DNA of 64,000 bases from Bacteroidota bacterium. Lineage in GTDB: Bacteria > Bacteroidota > Bacteroidia > NS11-12g > UBA955. How positions within the stretch are numbered: position 1 is the stretch's first letter; every line of letters begins with the position of its first letter. A model generated the notes under the pieces. That model searched no databases. It saw only the letters and a list, made by a program, of their open reading frames with translations, and had not been told where the DNA came from. Below are positions 28,141 through 39,147 of this stretch, one piece after another. A program made the position numbers and the translations under genes. The stretch spans positions 62,001-126,000 of the forward strand of contig JAQCBH010000004.1 in assembly GCA_027621365.1 (NCBI GenBank), read 5' to 3'.

Positions 28141-31100
28141 ATGTTTGGATCTGTCTTACAAACCATTACAAAAATGCTGGGCGGCAGTCATGCCGAGAAA
28201 GCCCTGAAAGAACTGGAGCCTATCGTTGCCCAGATCAATACCCATTACCAATCGTACCAATCCCTGTCTCACGACGAACTGCGCCAAAAGTCACTGGGCT
28301 TCAAAAGCACCATTGCTGAGCGTTTGTCGGGCATTGATCAGCAGTTGGAGCAATTGAAAAAAGACATTGATGCTTGCCCAGAAGGGGACATCGATGCTCG
28401 CAACGAACTCTTCACCCAACAAGACGAGTTGGAAAAAGAGCGCGACGAGCAACTAGAAACTGTATTGAACGACATTCTTCCAGAGGCTTTCGCTGTCATG
28501 AAAGATGCGGCACGCCGATTCAGCGAAAACGAAGAAATCGCCGTTTCTGCCCTGGATTTAGACCGAGAATTGGCTACACAAAAAGACTTTGTTCGCATCG
28601 AAAACGACAAAGCCGTTTACCGCAATTCCTGGACAGCGGCTGGGGGTCAGATCAAATGGAACATGATTCACTACGATGTTCAGTTGATTGGCGGTATCGC
28701 TCTGCACCGCGGAAAAATTGCCGAGATGGCCACCGGTGAAGGTAAAACCCTGGTGAGCACCTTGCCTACTTACCTCAACGCTTTGGGCGGTCGAGGCGTG
28801 CATTTGGTAACCGTAAACGATTACCTGGCTCGTCGTGACGCCGAATGGAATGCTCCAGTATTCAACTTCTTGGGCCTCAGCGTTGATTGTTTGGAATACC
28901 ACCGTCCCAACAGCGCCGAACGCAAACGCGCTTACCAAGCCGATATCACCTACGGTACAAACAACGAATTTGGCTTTGATTACCTACGTGACAACATGGC
29001 GCACAGCCCTTCCGATTTGGTTCAAGGCAAGCACCATTATGCTATCATTGACGAGGTTGACTCGGTTTTGATCGACGATGCCCGTACACCCTTGATCATT
29101 TCGGGCCCCACTCCCAAGGGCGATGTGCAACAATTCGACTTCTTGAAGCCCCGAATTCACTCGCTGGTTGAAGCCCAAAAGAAATACGCCAACCAAGCCT
29201 TGGTTGAAGCCAAAAAGTTGATAGCCGAGGGCAGTACAGGTCACAAAGAAGGGGAAGGCGGATTGGCCTTGCTTCGCGCTCACCGCGCCTTGCCCAAAAA
29301 CAAAGCTCTGATCAAATTCTTGGGCGAAGCCGGAATTCGCGGCATCTTGACCAAGACCGAAAATCACTATTTGCAAGACCAGCAGAAGGAAATGCCTTTG
29401 GCTGATGCTCCTTTGCACTTCACCATTGATGAAAAGACCAACAGCGTAGATCTCACTGACAAGGGCATTGAAACCATTACCCACCACGGCGAAGATCCGC
29501 AGTTTTTCATCATACCCGACGTGGGGTCTTCCATGTTGGAAATCGAGCGCAATGCCAGCAATGATGACGAAAAGTTGCGCATGAAAGAAACCCTGATGCA
29601 GGAGTTTTCAGAAAAGAGTGAACGCATTCATTCGGTTCAGCAGTTGCTCAAGGCCTATACCCTATTCGAACGCGACATTGAGTACATTTTGCAAGACGGC
29701 AAAGTGAAAATTGTCGACGAGCAAACGGGTCGTGTCATGGAGGGTCGCCGTTACTCTGACGGTTTGCACCAGGCCATCGAAGCCAAGGAAAACGTGAAAG
29801 TTGAGGCTGCCACGCAAACCTACGCCACCATCACCTTGCAGAACTATTTCCGCATGTACCACAAACTTTCGGGTATGACCGGTACAGCTGAAACAGAAGC
29901 CCAGGAATTGTGGGACATCTACAAACTGGGGGTGCAGGTCATTCCGACCAACAAAGCCATCTCCCGTAAAGACTTTGACGACTTGGTTTACAAGACCAAG
30001 CGCGAGAAATACAACGCCATCATCGATGAAGTAGTGGAATTGACCCAAGCGGGACGCCCCGTCTTGGTAGGCACCACCAATGTGGAAGTTTCTGAATTGC
30101 TCAGCCGCATGCTCAAATTGCGCGGCATCAAGCACAATGTATTGAACGCCAAACAACACCAGCGCGAGGCTGAAATCGTTGCCGAAGCCGGCCATCCCGG
30201 AGCGGTGACCATCGCCACCAACATGGCGGGTCGCGGTACGGACATCAAGATTTCAGAAGAGGTCAAAGCTTCAGGCGGTTTGGCCATCATCGGTACCGAA
30301 CGCCACGACAGCCGTCGCGTAGACCGCCAGCTTCGCGGTCGTGCCGGTCGTCAAGGCGATCCCGGAACATCGCGTTTTTACGTGAGTTTGGAAGACGATT
30401 TGATGCGCATTTTCGGCTCGGAGCGCGTTTCTGCCTTCATGGACAAATTTGGCTACAAAGAGGGCGACGTGATCGAACACTCTTGGATGACCAAAACCAT
30501 CGAGCGCAACCAAAAGCGCATGGAGCAAAACCACTTTGGCATTCGCAAGCGCTTGTTGGAATACGACGACGTCATGAACAAGCAGCGCACGAACATTTAC
30601 CGCATGCGCCGCAACGCCTTGTTCGGCGATCGTTTGAGCATTGATTTGCGCAACATGACCTACAACTGGTGTCATGACTTGATCGAAGACAGCCGCGATT
30701 CTGCCTCTTACGAGGAATTCGAATGGGAAGTCATTCGCGCTTTGGCCACGGAACCTGGAATCTCAGCCGACGACTACAACAACCGCAGCATCAGCAACGA
30801 AGAGTTGACCCAGCGCTTGTTTGCGAGCTTGAGTCAGCGCTACCAGGCCAAAACTCAACACATGGCCACCACGGCCTACCCCGTATTCAACCGCATTCGC
30901 CAAGAACAAGGGGAGCGCATCGAAAATGTCGTGGTTCCCTTGACCGATGGTATTCATGATTTCCAATTGCATGTGGGCATGCAAAAAGCCCTCGATACCG
31001 AGTGCCGCAGCATGATTCAAGATCTGGAGAAGTCCAGCACCTTGCAAACCATCGACGACGAATGGAAAGAGCATTTGCGTGAATTGGACGATCTGAAGCA

Positions 31101-31464
31101 GAGTGCCAACAACGCTCAGTACGAGCAAAAAGACCCCTTGTTGATTTACAAGTTGGAGAGTTTCGAACTGTTCGGTCAAATGCTCAGACGCATCAACCAA
31201 AGCGTATTGGGATCCTTGTACAAGACGCGCATCAAGGAGAACGATGCAGTATCTGAGTCTCGCGGACCACAGCGCCGTGAAGAACCCAAAGTTCAAGCCC
31301 GCAAAGACGAATTCGAACAGGCACCTCAAGGCCAAGCGGCACCTGCACCTGCACAAACCCCTCGCCCACAAGCACCTGTTGTAAACGAATTGAAAGTGGG
31401 TCGCAACGATCCTTGTCCTTGCGGAAGCGGCAAGAAATTCAAGCAATGCCACGGCCAAGCGTAG
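28141..31464 (+). CDS. secA: Preprotein translocase ATPase SecA
   Basis: An 1107-aa SecA, of the long Bacteroidota type. The motor begins with Walker A ATGEGKTLVSTLP; ITYGTNNEFGFDYLRDNM and the DEVDSVLIDDARTPLIISGP segment are canonical, and TNMAGRGTDI and RQLRGRAGRQGDPG mark the second nucleotide fold. The C-terminus ends in the zinc and SecB-type binding motif DPCPCGSGKKFKQCH. I start at the ATG at 28141 because a perfect -7 element ends 10 nt before it, which rules out the 24-residue in-frame extension. It overlaps the DUF5522 gene by 19 nt. Confidence 0.98.
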   Translation: MFGSVLQTITKMLGGSHAEKALKELEPIVAQINTHYQSYQSLSHDELRQKSLGFKSTIAERLSGIDQQLEQLKKDIDACPEGDIDARNELFTQQDELEKERDEQLETVLNDILPEAFAVMKDAARRFSENEEIAVSALDLDRELATQKDFVRIENDKAVYRNSWTAAGGQIKWNMIHYDVQLIGGIALHRGKIAEMATGEGKTLVSTLPTYLNALGGRGVHLVTVNDYLARRDAEWNAPVFNFLGLSVDCLEYHRPNSAERKRAYQADITYGTNNEFGFDYLRDNMAHSPSDLVQGKHHYAIIDEVDSVLIDDARTPLIISGPTPKGDVQQFDFLKPRIHSLVEAQKKYANQALVEAKKLIAEGSTGHKEGEGGLALLRAHRALPKNKALIKFLGEAGIRGILTKTENHYLQDQQKEMPLADAPLHFTIDEKTNSVDLTDKGIETITHHGEDPQFFIIPDVGSSMLEIERNASNDDEKLRMKETLMQEFSEKSERIHSVQQLLKAYTLFERDIEYILQDGKVKIVDEQTGRVMEGRRYSDGLHQAIEAKENVKVEAATQTYATITLQNYFRMYHKLSGMTGTAETEAQELWDIYKLGVQVIPTNKAISRKDFDDLVYKTKREKYNAIIDEVVELTQAGRPVLVGTTNVEVSELLSRMLKLRGIKHNVLNAKQHQREAEIVAEAGHPGAVTIATNMAGRGTDIKISEEVKASGGLAIIGTERHDSRRVDRQLRGRAGRQGDPGTSRFYVSLEDDLMRIFGSERVSAFMDKFGYKEGDVIEHSWMTKTIERNQKRMEQNHFGIRKRLLEYDDVMNKQRTNIYRMRRNALFGDRLSIDLRNMTYNWCHDLIEDSRDSASYEEFEWEVIRALATEPGISADDYNNRSISNEELTQRLFASLSQRYQAKTQHMATTAYPVFNRIRQEQGERIENVVVPLTDGIHDFQLHVGMQKALDTECRSMIQDLEKSSTLQTIDDEWKEHLRELDDLKQSANNAQYEQKDPLLIYKLESFELFGQMLRRINQSVLGSLYKTRIKENDAVSESRGPQRREEPKVQARKDEFEQAPQGQAAPAPAQTPRPQAPVVNELKVGRNDPCPCGSGKKFKQCHGQA

Positions 31465-31622
31465 AGAAACCCAAAGCTCCCAACGAGGATTACTACTTCG
31501 AAAACGGGTATTTGGTTTTCACCGAAGCGTACCACCTGAAACGCGGTTTTTGCTGCGGTTCAGGCTGTAGGCATTGTCCCTATTCGCCCAAGCATATCAA
31601 GGGAAACCGACAGAGCAAATAA
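31446..31622 (+). CDS. DUF5522-family small Cys-rich protein
   Basis: A 58-aa protein. The conserved core is DYYFENGYLVFTEAYHLKRG followed by FCCGSGCRHCPY, with Cys36, Cys37, Cys41 and Cys44, a likely metal-binding knuckle. It matches the DUF5522 family of short Bacteroidota proteins with unknown function. The ATG at 31446 overlaps the secA 3' end by 19 nt in another frame, so the two are probably co-transcribed; whether it has to do with secretion is unknown. Confidence 0.85.
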   Translation: MPRPSVEKPKAPNEDYYFENGYLVFTEAYHLKRGFCCGSGCRHCPYSPKHIKGNRQSK

Positions 31623-31679
31623 TCGTTATTTTGTGTACAAGGGGTGGAAACCTTGGCCCAGATTGGCTAGATGCTGCAG

Positions 31680-31687
31680 TATCTTTG
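31680..31687 (+). promoter_or_regulatory. -7 element TATCTTTG of purH-pyrD
   Basis: A perfect TAnnTTTG, 4 nt (AGGA) before the GTG start of purH. A TTGG at 31653-31656 is upstream but its spacing (23 nt) is not ideal. Confidence 0.68.
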
Positions 31688-31691
31688 AGGA

Positions 31692-33191
31692 GTGAATCAG
31701 CCCTTACAGTCAGCCTTAATATCGGTCTTTTACAAAGACGGATTGGAACCCATTGTCAAAGCCCTTCACGCGCAAGGCACCGTATTGTACTCAACAGGCG
31801 GAACCCGTGCTTTCATTGAAAATCTTGGCTTACCCTGCGTGGCTGTCGAGGACCTCACGGCCTACCCTAGCATTTTAGGAGGCCGCGTCAAAACCCTTCA
31901 CCCCAAGGTATTCGGAGGCATATTGGCCCGTCGCGAACTGGCCGAAGATTTGGCTGAATTGGCCCAATACGAAATCCCAACCTTTGATTTGGTCATGGTG
32001 GACCTGTACCCCTTTAGCGAAACGGTAGCCGGTGGCGGATCGGAATCTGACATCATCGAAAAAATCGACATCGGAGGGGTTTCCTTGATTCGTGCCGCGG
32101 CTAAAAATCACGCCCATTGTACCATTGTGTCTGACCGCAAGCAGTACAGCCGCTTTTTGGAATTGATTGAATCGCAGAATGCGAGCTTGAATCTGGCCCA
32201 GCGCAAGCAGTTTGCCGCCGAGGCTTTCCAAACTACAGCTGCCTATGACAGCGCCATTTCCCAGTGGTTTGCCGGCTCTTCTAGTATGGCCTTGCGCTAC
32301 GGAGAAAACCCGCACCAAAAAGGAGTGTTTGAAGGCGATTTGAGCCAAATATTTGACAAAATTCAGGGCAAAGAGCTCTCCTACAACAACCTTTTGGACG
32401 TTGATGCCGCCGTCAACCTTTTGCAAGAGTTCTCGCACGAGGCCGGCAAAACCTTTGTCATCATCAAGCACAACAACGCCTGCGGTGTGGCCACACGCGA
32501 ATCGGAACTGCAAGCTTGGACCGATGCCTTGGCCTGCGACCCTGTATCGGCATTCGGTGGAATTCTCGCCGTCAATGGCCACATCGATGCGGCCGTAGCC
32601 GCCGAAATCAACAAACTCTTCTTTGAGGTCCTGATTGCAGAATCTTACAGCGAAGAAGCCAAAGCTCTCTTGGCCGCCAAGGAAAGCCGCATTCTGCTCA
32701 TATTGAAATCAGGGATTGAATTACCCACACAAATACGTCGCAGCACCTTGAATGGCTATTTGGTTCAAGACAGAGATGCCCAAAGCGAAACCCCATCAGA
32801 GATGAAGCCGGTAACAGAAGTTCATCCTACACAAGAGCAGCTTGAAGATTTGGTATTCGCCTTGAAATTGGCCAAACAGACCAAGAGCAACACCATCGTT
32901 TTGAGCAAGAACAAGCAATTGTTGGCCAGCGGCACAGGCCAAACTAGCCGTGTCGATGCCTTGAACCAAGCCATTGAGAAAGCCAACCGCTTTGGATTTG
33001 ACTTGGAAGGAGCGGTCATGGCCTCTGATGCCTTCTTCCCCTTCCCCGACTGTGTGGAGATTGCTGACAAAGCCGGAATCACTGCTGTGGTTCAACCTGG
33101 TGGCAGCATCAAAGACCAAGCGAGCATCGACTATTGCAATGCCAATGGCATGGCCATGGTCATCACTGGTATTCGTCACTTCAAACACTAA
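31692..33191 (+). CDS. purH: Bifunctional AICAR formyltransferase/IMP cyclohydrolase
   Basis: A 499-aa enzyme for the last two steps of IMP synthesis. The N-terminal MGS-like cyclohydrolase domain (about 1-140) begins NQPLQSALISVFYKDGLEPI and contains YSTGGT and GGRVKTLHPKV. The formyltransferase domain follows, with ALRYGENPHQ, IIKHNNACGVA (catalytic Lys-His) and SDAFFPFPDCVEIADKAGI. The start is a GTG at 31692. It is supported by the alignment of the N-terminus with the family and by a -7 element that ends exactly 4 nt earlier. It precedes pyrD by 3 nt, coupling purine and pyrimidine genes. Confidence 0.97.
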   Translation: MNQPLQSALISVFYKDGLEPIVKALHAQGTVLYSTGGTRAFIENLGLPCVAVEDLTAYPSILGGRVKTLHPKVFGGILARRELAEDLAELAQYEIPTFDLVMVDLYPFSETVAGGGSESDIIEKIDIGGVSLIRAAAKNHAHCTIVSDRKQYSRFLELIESQNASLNLAQRKQFAAEAFQTTAAYDSAISQWFAGSSSMALRYGENPHQKGVFEGDLSQIFDKIQGKELSYNNLLDVDAAVNLLQEFSHEAGKTFVIIKHNNACGVATRESELQAWTDALACDPVSAFGGILAVNGHIDAAVAAEINKLFFEVLIAESYSEEAKALLAAKESRILLILKSGIELPTQIRRSTLNGYLVQDRDAQSETPSEMKPVTEVHPTQEQLEDLVFALKLAKQTKSNTIVLSKNKQLLASGTGQTSRVDALNQAIEKANRFGFDLEGAVMASDAFFPFPDCVEIADKAGITAVVQPGGSIKDQASIDYCNANGMAMVITGIRHFKH

Positions 33192-33194
33192 TCC

Positions 33195-34223
33195 ATGCTG
33201 TACAGACTCATCAAATTCTTCCTATTCTTGATGCCTCCCGAACAGGCACATGAATTTGCCTTGAAGAGTCTGCGCACAGCTTTGAAATTGCCCCTAATTG
33301 GGTCTTGGCTTCGTTCCAGTTTTCGCCCCGAGAACAGCGAACCTGTTGAGGTAGGTGGCATTAGTTTCCCCAATCCCGTAGGTTTGGCCGCGGGCTTTGA
33401 CAAAGATGCCAAATGGCTACACTTGCTCAAGGACCTTGGATTTGGCTTTGTTGAGGTCGGCACCGTCACCCCCAAACCCCAAGACGGAAACCCCAAACCT
33501 CGATTGTTTCGCTTGCCCTCTGATCGCGCCTTGATCAACCGCATGGGCTTTAACAACCAAGGATTGGACGCCATGGTGCAGCGTTTGAAAAGCCGACCCG
33601 AAGGTTTGATTGTGGGAGGAAACATCGGCAAAAACAAGCTTACCCCGAACGAAGAAGCCATTCAAGACTACATTCTCGGATTTGAGGCCCTCTACGACCA
33701 TGTCGATTACATTGCGGTCAACATCAGTAGTCCCAATACCCCAGGTTTGCGTGATTTGCAAGAAGAAGGATTCATTGTAGGCCTTTTCGAAGAATTGCAA
33801 AAAAGAAGAGCCGCCAAGACAGCTCACAAACCCATTTGGATTAAAATTGCCCCAGACTTCAGCAATGCCGCTCTGCATGGCTTGGTAGAAACCCTAAAAA
33901 AAGCCAAAGTCGACGGCATCATTGTCAGCAATACAACCGTAAGTCGAGAGGGCTTGAGTTATTCCGATTCCCACATCTCAAGCATTGGAGCTGGCGGCCT
34001 GAGCGGAGCTCCCGTCTTTGAAACGTCCAACAGGGCTTTGGCCGAGGTAGCTATGCACGTGGGTGGAGATATTCCACTGATTGGAGTTGGCGGAATTTTC
34101 AATGCCTACGACGCCAATGAAAAGTTCTTGAGAGGCGCTCAGTTGGTGCAAGTCTATACCGGCTTCATTTACGAAGGTCCTTGGATCGTAAAAAACATCA
34201 TCAAGGGCTTGAAAAGTCTCTAA
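33195..34223 (+). CDS. pyrD: Dihydroorotate dehydrogenase, quinone type (class 2)
   Basis: A 342-aa FMN enzyme that oxidises dihydroorotate to orotate with reduction of membrane quinone, consistent with the menaquinone gene nearby. The N-terminal amphipathic helical extension (about 1-45) marks the class 2 membrane-associated form. The core has NPVGLAAGFDKDA, VEVGTVTPKPQDGNPKPRLF, NRMGFNN, NISSPNTPGLRDLQ and GVGGIFNAYDANEK. The gene follows purH by 3 nt and is probably co-transcribed. Confidence 0.97.
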   Translation: MLYRLIKFFLFLMPPEQAHEFALKSLRTALKLPLIGSWLRSSFRPENSEPVEVGGISFPNPVGLAAGFDKDAKWLHLLKDLGFGFVEVGTVTPKPQDGNPKPRLFRLPSDRALINRMGFNNQGLDAMVQRLKSRPEGLIVGGNIGKNKLTPNEEAIQDYILGFEALYDHVDYIAVNISSPNTPGLRDLQEEGFIVGLFEELQKRRAAKTAHKPIWIKIAPDFSNAALHGLVETLKKAKVDGIIVSNTTVSREGLSYSDSHISSIGAGGLSGAPVFETSNRALAEVAMHVGGDIPLIGVGGIFNAYDANEKFLRGAQLVQVYTGFIYEGPWIVKNIIKGLKSL

Positions 34224-34277
34224 ACCAAGGCCTGAATGTAGCCAAGCGCTGAGACGCTGTATCAAGAGCAAGCCCCA

Positions 34278-34871
34278 TCAATTCCCCGTTTCCACTAGGA
34301 AGAACTGAACCTTGTTCACCCAATAAGCGGTTTCTCCCAACCACCAGAGTTCATAGCGCAATTCCCAAAGCTTCTTTCCTTTTTCAAGGGTGATGACATA
34401 GCGAGTAGCGGGAAATCCATTGGCTGATCGCAATTCCAATTTCTCCGGTCTGATTCGCACATTTCGCCAAGAAAAATTCTGTTTTGCTATTTGATTGCGC
34501 CATTTGAAAAAACTTTTCTGGAATTGGTACACATAGTTCTTATACTGCCCTTGAACCATGGCCATGGGAGAAGCCGTATCGTGCAAGCGCAGCTCACGAA
34601 CAAATTGTTGCTCTGAAACAAAGCCATAGCCCGGCACCGCGCGTTTGTTTTGGATCCAAGCCACCAAGGTATCCAGCGCCTCCAGACTGGAGGCAAAGCC
34701 CGGTGCTGGCACAATTACCTCTGCCGTATCGTTTTTATCGCCAAAGGGCCAATGCGCCGCAAACAGAGAGTCTCGCAAATTTCTCCGGGTAGAATCGCTT
34801 GTCTGCGAACAGCCCACACTGATCAGAAACAAGGTCATCAAACCCACAAAACCACGAACTTTGCTCTGCAT
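34278..34871 (-). CDS. Hypothetical lipoprotein
   Basis: A 197-aa protein with a lipoprotein signal, [20 protein letters not shown], followed by Cys21. The mature part has no family I recognise. It is rich in basic and aromatic residues in its C-terminal half, ending in an alternating beta pattern ([19 protein letters not shown]) that suggests a beta-sheet fold. It is divergent from the YyaL-type gene with 22 nt between the start codons, so the promoters must overlap coding sequence. A near-consensus -7 element (CATCTTTG) lies 16 nt upstream of the start on this strand. Confidence 0.75.
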   Translation of the reverse strand: MQSKVRGFVGLMTLFLISVGCSQTSDSTRRNLRDSLFAAHWPFGDKNDTAEVIVPAPGFASSLEALDTLVAWIQNKRAVPGYGFVSEQQFVRELRLHDTASPMAMVQGQYKNYVYQFQKSFFKWRNQIAKQNFSWRNVRIRPEKLELRSANGFPATRYVITLEKGKKLWELRYELWWLGETAYWVNKVQFFLVETGN

Positions 34872-34893
34872 TCACCCGCAAGTTACAGCAAAG

Positions 34894-36930
34894 ATGAGCC
34901 ACAATCCTGACGCCTACCCCAACCGATTGCTTCAAGAAGCCAGTCCTTATTTGCAGCAGCATGCCTACAACCCCGTAGACTGGCAGCCCTGGGGCGATGA
35001 GGCTTGGGAACTCGCAGCTAAGGAAAACAAATTGGTTTGGGTCAGCATTGGATACAGCGCTTGCCACTGGTGCCATGTCATGGAGCACGAGAGCTTTGAA
35101 GATCAAGAAACGGCTGAAATCATGAACCACCATTTTGTCAATATCAAAGTCGATCGCGAAGAGCGACCCGATATAGACAGCGTGTACATGGATGCTTGCC
35201 AACTCATGACCGGTCGCGGCGGATGGCCCTTAAACGTGTGCTGCACCCCAGATCGGCGCCCCCTTTATGCAGGAACCTACTTCCCCAATGCACAATGGAA
35301 ACAAGTGCTCTTGCAACTAGCCGAAGGATGGCGCACTCAACCCGATACCTTTCGAGACTATGCTCAGCAATTGATGGATCAGCTCCAGGAAATGCACCAA
35401 GCTCCGACGGCCGGTGCTCCCAGTGCAATGACGAGAAAATCCTGGACCGAGGCTTACGAGCGATTCAGCCAAGAAATGGATTGGGAATACGGAGGTCTGA
35501 AACGCAGCCCCAAATTCATGTTGCCCAATCAGCACGAATACAACCTGGATGTGCTGTTGAGTAATGAATCCGAAACAGCGCGTGAATACCTGCATTTGTC
35601 GCTCATCAAAATGAGCCAAAGTGGCATCTACGACACCTTGCGCGGTGGGTTTTACCGCTACTCAACTGACCGCTTTTGGTTTGCTCCGCATTTTGAGAAA
35701 ATGCTGTACGACAACGCTCAGTTGGTCTCCTTGTATGCCCGAGCCTATGCTTATAGCGATGCCGAGCTTTACAAAGAAATCGTGCAAGCCACGCTGGCCT
35801 TTTGCCGAACAGAACTCTACCAAGATGGCGCTTACGGCTGTGCCCTTGATGCTGATTCCGAAGGAAAAGAAGGGCACTACTACACTTTTACCTATTCCGA
35901 ACTTCAGACGGCTTTGGATGCGGAAACATTCGAATTGGCGCAAGCCCTATTCGAGCCCAAACCAGAAGGCAACTGGGAAGAGGGTCGCAATATTTTGCAC
36001 AGCGTTCAAGCCCCGTTGCAAGTCATTCAATCATTGGGTATCAACGGGGCTGAATACCAAGCTCGTTTGGCCCGAATGAAAGCCCAACTCTTGGACCTTC
36101 AAGATCAACGTGTTCGCCCCGGCTACGATCACAAGTGTTTGTGTTCTTGGAATGGACTCATGCTCAAAGCCCTTGCTGATGCCGCCTACTACTTAAACGA
36201 GCCCAATTGCCTCGAGCAGGCTCAGGAATTGGCCGATTGGATGTGGGAACATTTTCGAAGCCCAAAAGGTTTGATGCATGCCCATGCCAATGGCCAAGCG
36301 TACATCGAGGGCCAATTGGAAGACTACGCCCTATTTGCCCAAGGTTTGTTGGCCTTGTACCAGGCCAATCTCCAATCTGCGATATTAGCCAAAGCCCATC
36401 AGCTCATCGCCGAAGCCCTACCCTTGTTTTACGACAACAAAACCAAGCGTTTGATGTTGCTGCGTCTTGATCAGCAAGAACTCCCCATCAACAAGGTTGA
36501 CAATACCGATGATGTGATCAGCAGCGCCAATAGCAGCATGGCACTGTGTCTTTGGGAGCTCGGCCTTCATTTGGGAGAACGCCAATACAGCCAAATAGCC
36601 GAAGACTTGTGGAACCAAGTCGGCGAACAGGCCCTTCAGCAACCACAGTGGTACAGCCAATTCATGCGCCTCGCTCATGCCTTGATGCACGGAGGAATGG
36701 AAATTACCCTTTGCGGCCGTTTTAGAACACCTGAAACCCGCTTAGCATTGGCCAAGAAATTACCATCATGGGTAAAAATCGCCTATGCCGGTAGTCCCAG
36801 CGTTTGGTCTCAACAAGAACCTGCCGATCAAGATTTGATATTTGTCTGCACTCAAGGCCAGTGCTTTGCCCCGTTCAAAACCCTGGATCAGGCTTGGGAA
36901 CTCATCGATGAAGCCTTGGGCTTAGAATGA
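34894..36930 (+). CDS. Thioredoxin-domain protein of the YyaL/SPATA20 family
   Basis: A 678-aa protein. The N-terminal DUF255 thioredoxin-like domain begins [20 protein letters not shown] and contains the pair Cys57/Cys60 in [20 protein letters not shown]. It is followed by [15 protein letters not shown] and GRGGWPLNV. The C-terminal two thirds form an (alpha/alpha)6-like region with [17 protein letters not shown]. Family function is not established; some members are described as epimerase-like or redox-linked. The ATG at 34894 gives the usual N-terminus; a long upstream in-frame extension is not conserved. The gene end overlaps the convergent Omp28-like gene by 9 nt. Confidence 0.93.
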   Translation: MSHNPDAYPNRLLQEASPYLQQHAYNPVDWQPWGDEAWELAAKENKLVWVSIGYSACHWCHVMEHESFEDQETAEIMNHHFVNIKVDREERPDIDSVYMDACQLMTGRGGWPLNVCCTPDRRPLYAGTYFPNAQWKQVLLQLAEGWRTQPDTFRDYAQQLMDQLQEMHQAPTAGAPSAMTRKSWTEAYERFSQEMDWEYGGLKRSPKFMLPNQHEYNLDVLLSNESETAREYLHLSLIKMSQSGIYDTLRGGFYRYSTDRFWFAPHFEKMLYDNAQLVSLYARAYAYSDAELYKEIVQATLAFCRTELYQDGAYGCALDADSEGKEGHYYTFTYSELQTALDAETFELAQALFEPKPEGNWEEGRNILHSVQAPLQVIQSLGINGAEYQARLARMKAQLLDLQDQRVRPGYDHKCLCSWNGLMLKALADAAYYLNEPNCLEQAQELADWMWEHFRSPKGLMHAHANGQAYIEGQLEDYALFAQGLLALYQANLQSAILAKAHQLIAEALPLFYDNKTKRLMLLRLDQQELPINKVDNTDDVISSANSSMALCLWELGLHLGERQYSQIAEDLWNQVGEQALQQPQWYSQFMRLAHALMHGGMEITLCGRFRTPETRLALAKKLPSWVKIAYAGSPSVWSQQEPADQDLIFVCTQGQCFAPFKTLDQAWELIDEALGLE

Positions 36931-39147
36931 GGCTTTGACGAAGGGCTGAGTCAATACTTGGCCCTGAATCGTTTGGCATCTCAACCAATAAGTTCCAGCG
37001 TTCAAGTCAGACACATTCAGTCGCAAGGAAGCCGTTGAAGTTCCCCTTCCATTCATGAGCACTCGGCCACTGACGTCAATCAACTCCCAAATCGAAATGA
37101 CTTCTTTCTCTGCCACAATCATGATCCAATCGCTAGCAGGATTGGGATACAGCTGCATGGAACCTATCTCAGCCTGATGTGTTTTCAAGGCCAAGTCCCA
37201 CAAGGGCTGCTCATCTACCGCCACGATGGGGGCAAAGTCTTCTTGGGTCCAATTGTTCTGCTGGGCTTCCCAAGCATAAGCCAATACGCGAAAATCAGCC
37301 AATTTCCCTCGACCCGTCACGACACCATAGGGTTCAAAGTCAGCCCCATCAGGTATGACCACATCAATGGCAGAAACGGGAACTTCAATTGAGAAAGAAC
37401 GCTTTCGCTGCTCACCAGGGGCCAAAATTTCATGTACATTGCTGATGCTAGGCTCATCGCCTGCAAACAAGCTAGCCAAGGCAGCCCGCTTATGAACGTA
37501 ACCCACCATGGGGTTGTTCTTGCCAAAATACAGGGAATTGCTGTCGGTCGTCCAAGCGCTTTTAACCGATTGATTGAAGCCAAAACCCAAACCACGAATG
37601 CTGGTCTCCAACAAACTACCTCCAATGTGCACTTCGTCGGCCCAACAGTAATTGCGGGCCGTCAGTTTCACATCGCCGGTCAAAATCTGGGTCAAGGTAT
37701 CGTACTGCAAGTTCAATACCTCCACATCAAAGGGCTTTTGCTTGGACTGCCAAGCAACTTGCATAGCACCTTCTACCCACTGGTTGGGGGCCATGACGAA
37801 TCCAGGGCCAAAAGTCGGCGTACGGTTGATGAAGGCAGATGGGTATTCTACTGGATAAAACTCCGAAGTCGGCAAGCGCGAATATCGCTGTAGCACAGGT
37901 GACAAACTGGGCTGAATACCATCGTAGCTATGGTGCTGTATCCAAGTGATTTGACCGGGGAATGCGCGCTCCAAACTATCCATCCAAAAATCTTGAGCCA
38001 TAGGGCACTCGCTGCACCAGGAGGCGGTAAACGACTCAACCAACAGCTGACCTGTATCGACTGCTCCCGTGCGCACATCGCGGAATACCAAATGCTGACG
38101 AACCGTATCATTCAGTGCATTGTTATCTCCATTCACCTTCAAGATGTGCATGATTTTATATTCCTGCCCCAAGTTCAATTTGGCAGGATCAAACTGCGGA
38201 TAAAGGCTGTACTCATACCCTTCTCCCAAGAAATTATTGGTCGCTACAGGTATGCTCAACAAGGCGCTGTCCACCCAAACCCCATTGGCATAGGTATTGA
38301 CCATCAATTCACCACCACCCTGGTAACCCAAGGCTTGCACGCGAACGGGGATTCCAAAGGGGGATGATGCTGTACCCGCACTAAGGGGGTATTTGCTCAG
38401 GTTTTGGTTGTACAAACCAATTTGCCAATCGTTGGCATAGGCCCCGCTCCATTCGAAGGTTTGATAGCGGTTGTCGTGGGTAAATCGGGTGCCGTCATAA
38501 ATCCAGGCATTGTTTCCCCAAAGCTGCGCCGACTCGGTACTGTTCCATTGAAGGCCCGTGCTCAAATAGCGAACCGTATTGCTCAAGTCAGCCATTTGTT
38601 CCACTACATGAATGCGGTAGCTGCTTTCTTCCAACACGATGGAATAGTAGGCATAACGATCTTGACTGCAGGAAGCCGAGTGAAAGCGAATCCACAACTG
38701 GCGGTGAGGGAAGGTTCCAAACACCTTGGTGTAGATGGCATCGTTGTCACCATCCAACTTCACCCCGCCTACATAAATCACCTTGCTAGGCAATCCAGAA
38801 ATGGGCATGGTCAAAAAAGTATCGACCGAGGCCATAGGCTCGCCCGTGGGCTGACTGAAACTCACATATCCCGTACTGGCCACCCAAAAATCGCTGACCG
38901 TAGAACCGGCAAAAGCAAAGGGAAAAGGAATGGACTGCTGAGCGGAATAGGTTTGTTTGCCCAAAGAATCGGCTAGGATTTTGGTCCAACCCGCCGATTC
39001 GGTTTTATTGTCCAGCTCTTGGTTGAGAACCTGATGGACGGCATTGGGCGGATTAGAACCGCTGCCCATATGAACGAGCCCATACGATTGGGCTTTCAAT
39101 TGCACGGCTGCCAATAGACTGGCAACCACGATCATTCCTTTTCTCAC
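36922..39147 (-). CDS. Secreted Omp28-like protein with thioredoxin-like segment and T9SS tail
   Basis: A 741-aa exported protein. The signal peptide is [20 protein letters not shown] beta-rich N-terminal region follows, then a thioredoxin-like segment with [15 protein letters not shown] (Cys378 and Cys381), as in Omp28-related outer-membrane proteins. The C-terminal T9SS type A domain contains [14 protein letters not shown] and [10 protein letters not shown]. The start is a GTG at 39147 whose last base pairs share a GTGA with the pntB stop, a 4-nt overlap; the alternative ATG at 39135 would leave the signal peptide without basic residues. It is downstream of the transhydrogenase genes and is probably translated from their mRNA. 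Confidence 0.9.
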   Translation of the reverse strand: MRKGMIVVASLLAAVQLKAQSYGLVHMGSGSNPPNAVHQVLNQELDNKTESAGWTKILADSLGKQTYSAQQSIPFPFAFAGSTVSDFWVASTGYVSFSQPTGEPMASVDTFLTMPISGLPSKVIYVGGVKLDGDNDAIYTKVFGTFPHRQLWIRFHSASCSQDRYAYYSIVLEESSYRIHVVEQMADLSNTVRYLSTGLQWNSTESAQLWGNNAWIYDGTRFTHDNRYQTFEWSGAYANDWQIGLYNQNLSKYPLSAGTASSPFGIPVRVQALGYQGGGELMVNTYANGVWVDSALLSIPVATNNFLGEGYEYSLYPQFDPAKLNLGQEYKIMHILKVNGDNNALNDTVRQHLVFRDVRTGAVDTGQLLVESFTASWCSECPMAQDFWMDSLERAFPGQITWIQHHSYDGIQPSLSPVLQRYSRLPTSEFYPVEYPSAFINRTPTFGPGFVMAPNQWVEGAMQVAWQSKQKPFDVEVLNLQYDTLTQILTGDVKLTARNYCWADEVHIGGSLLETSIRGLGFGFNQSVKSAWTTDSNSLYFGKNNPMVGYVHKRAALASLFAGDEPSISNVHEILAPGEQRKRSFSIEVPVSAIDVVIPDGADFEPYGVVTGRGKLADFRVLAYAWEAQQNNWTQEDFAPIVAVDEQPLWDLALKTHQAEIGSMQLYPNPASDWIMIVAEKEVISIWELIDVSGRVLMNGRGTSTASLRLNVSDLNAGTYWLRCQTIQGQVLTQPFVKASF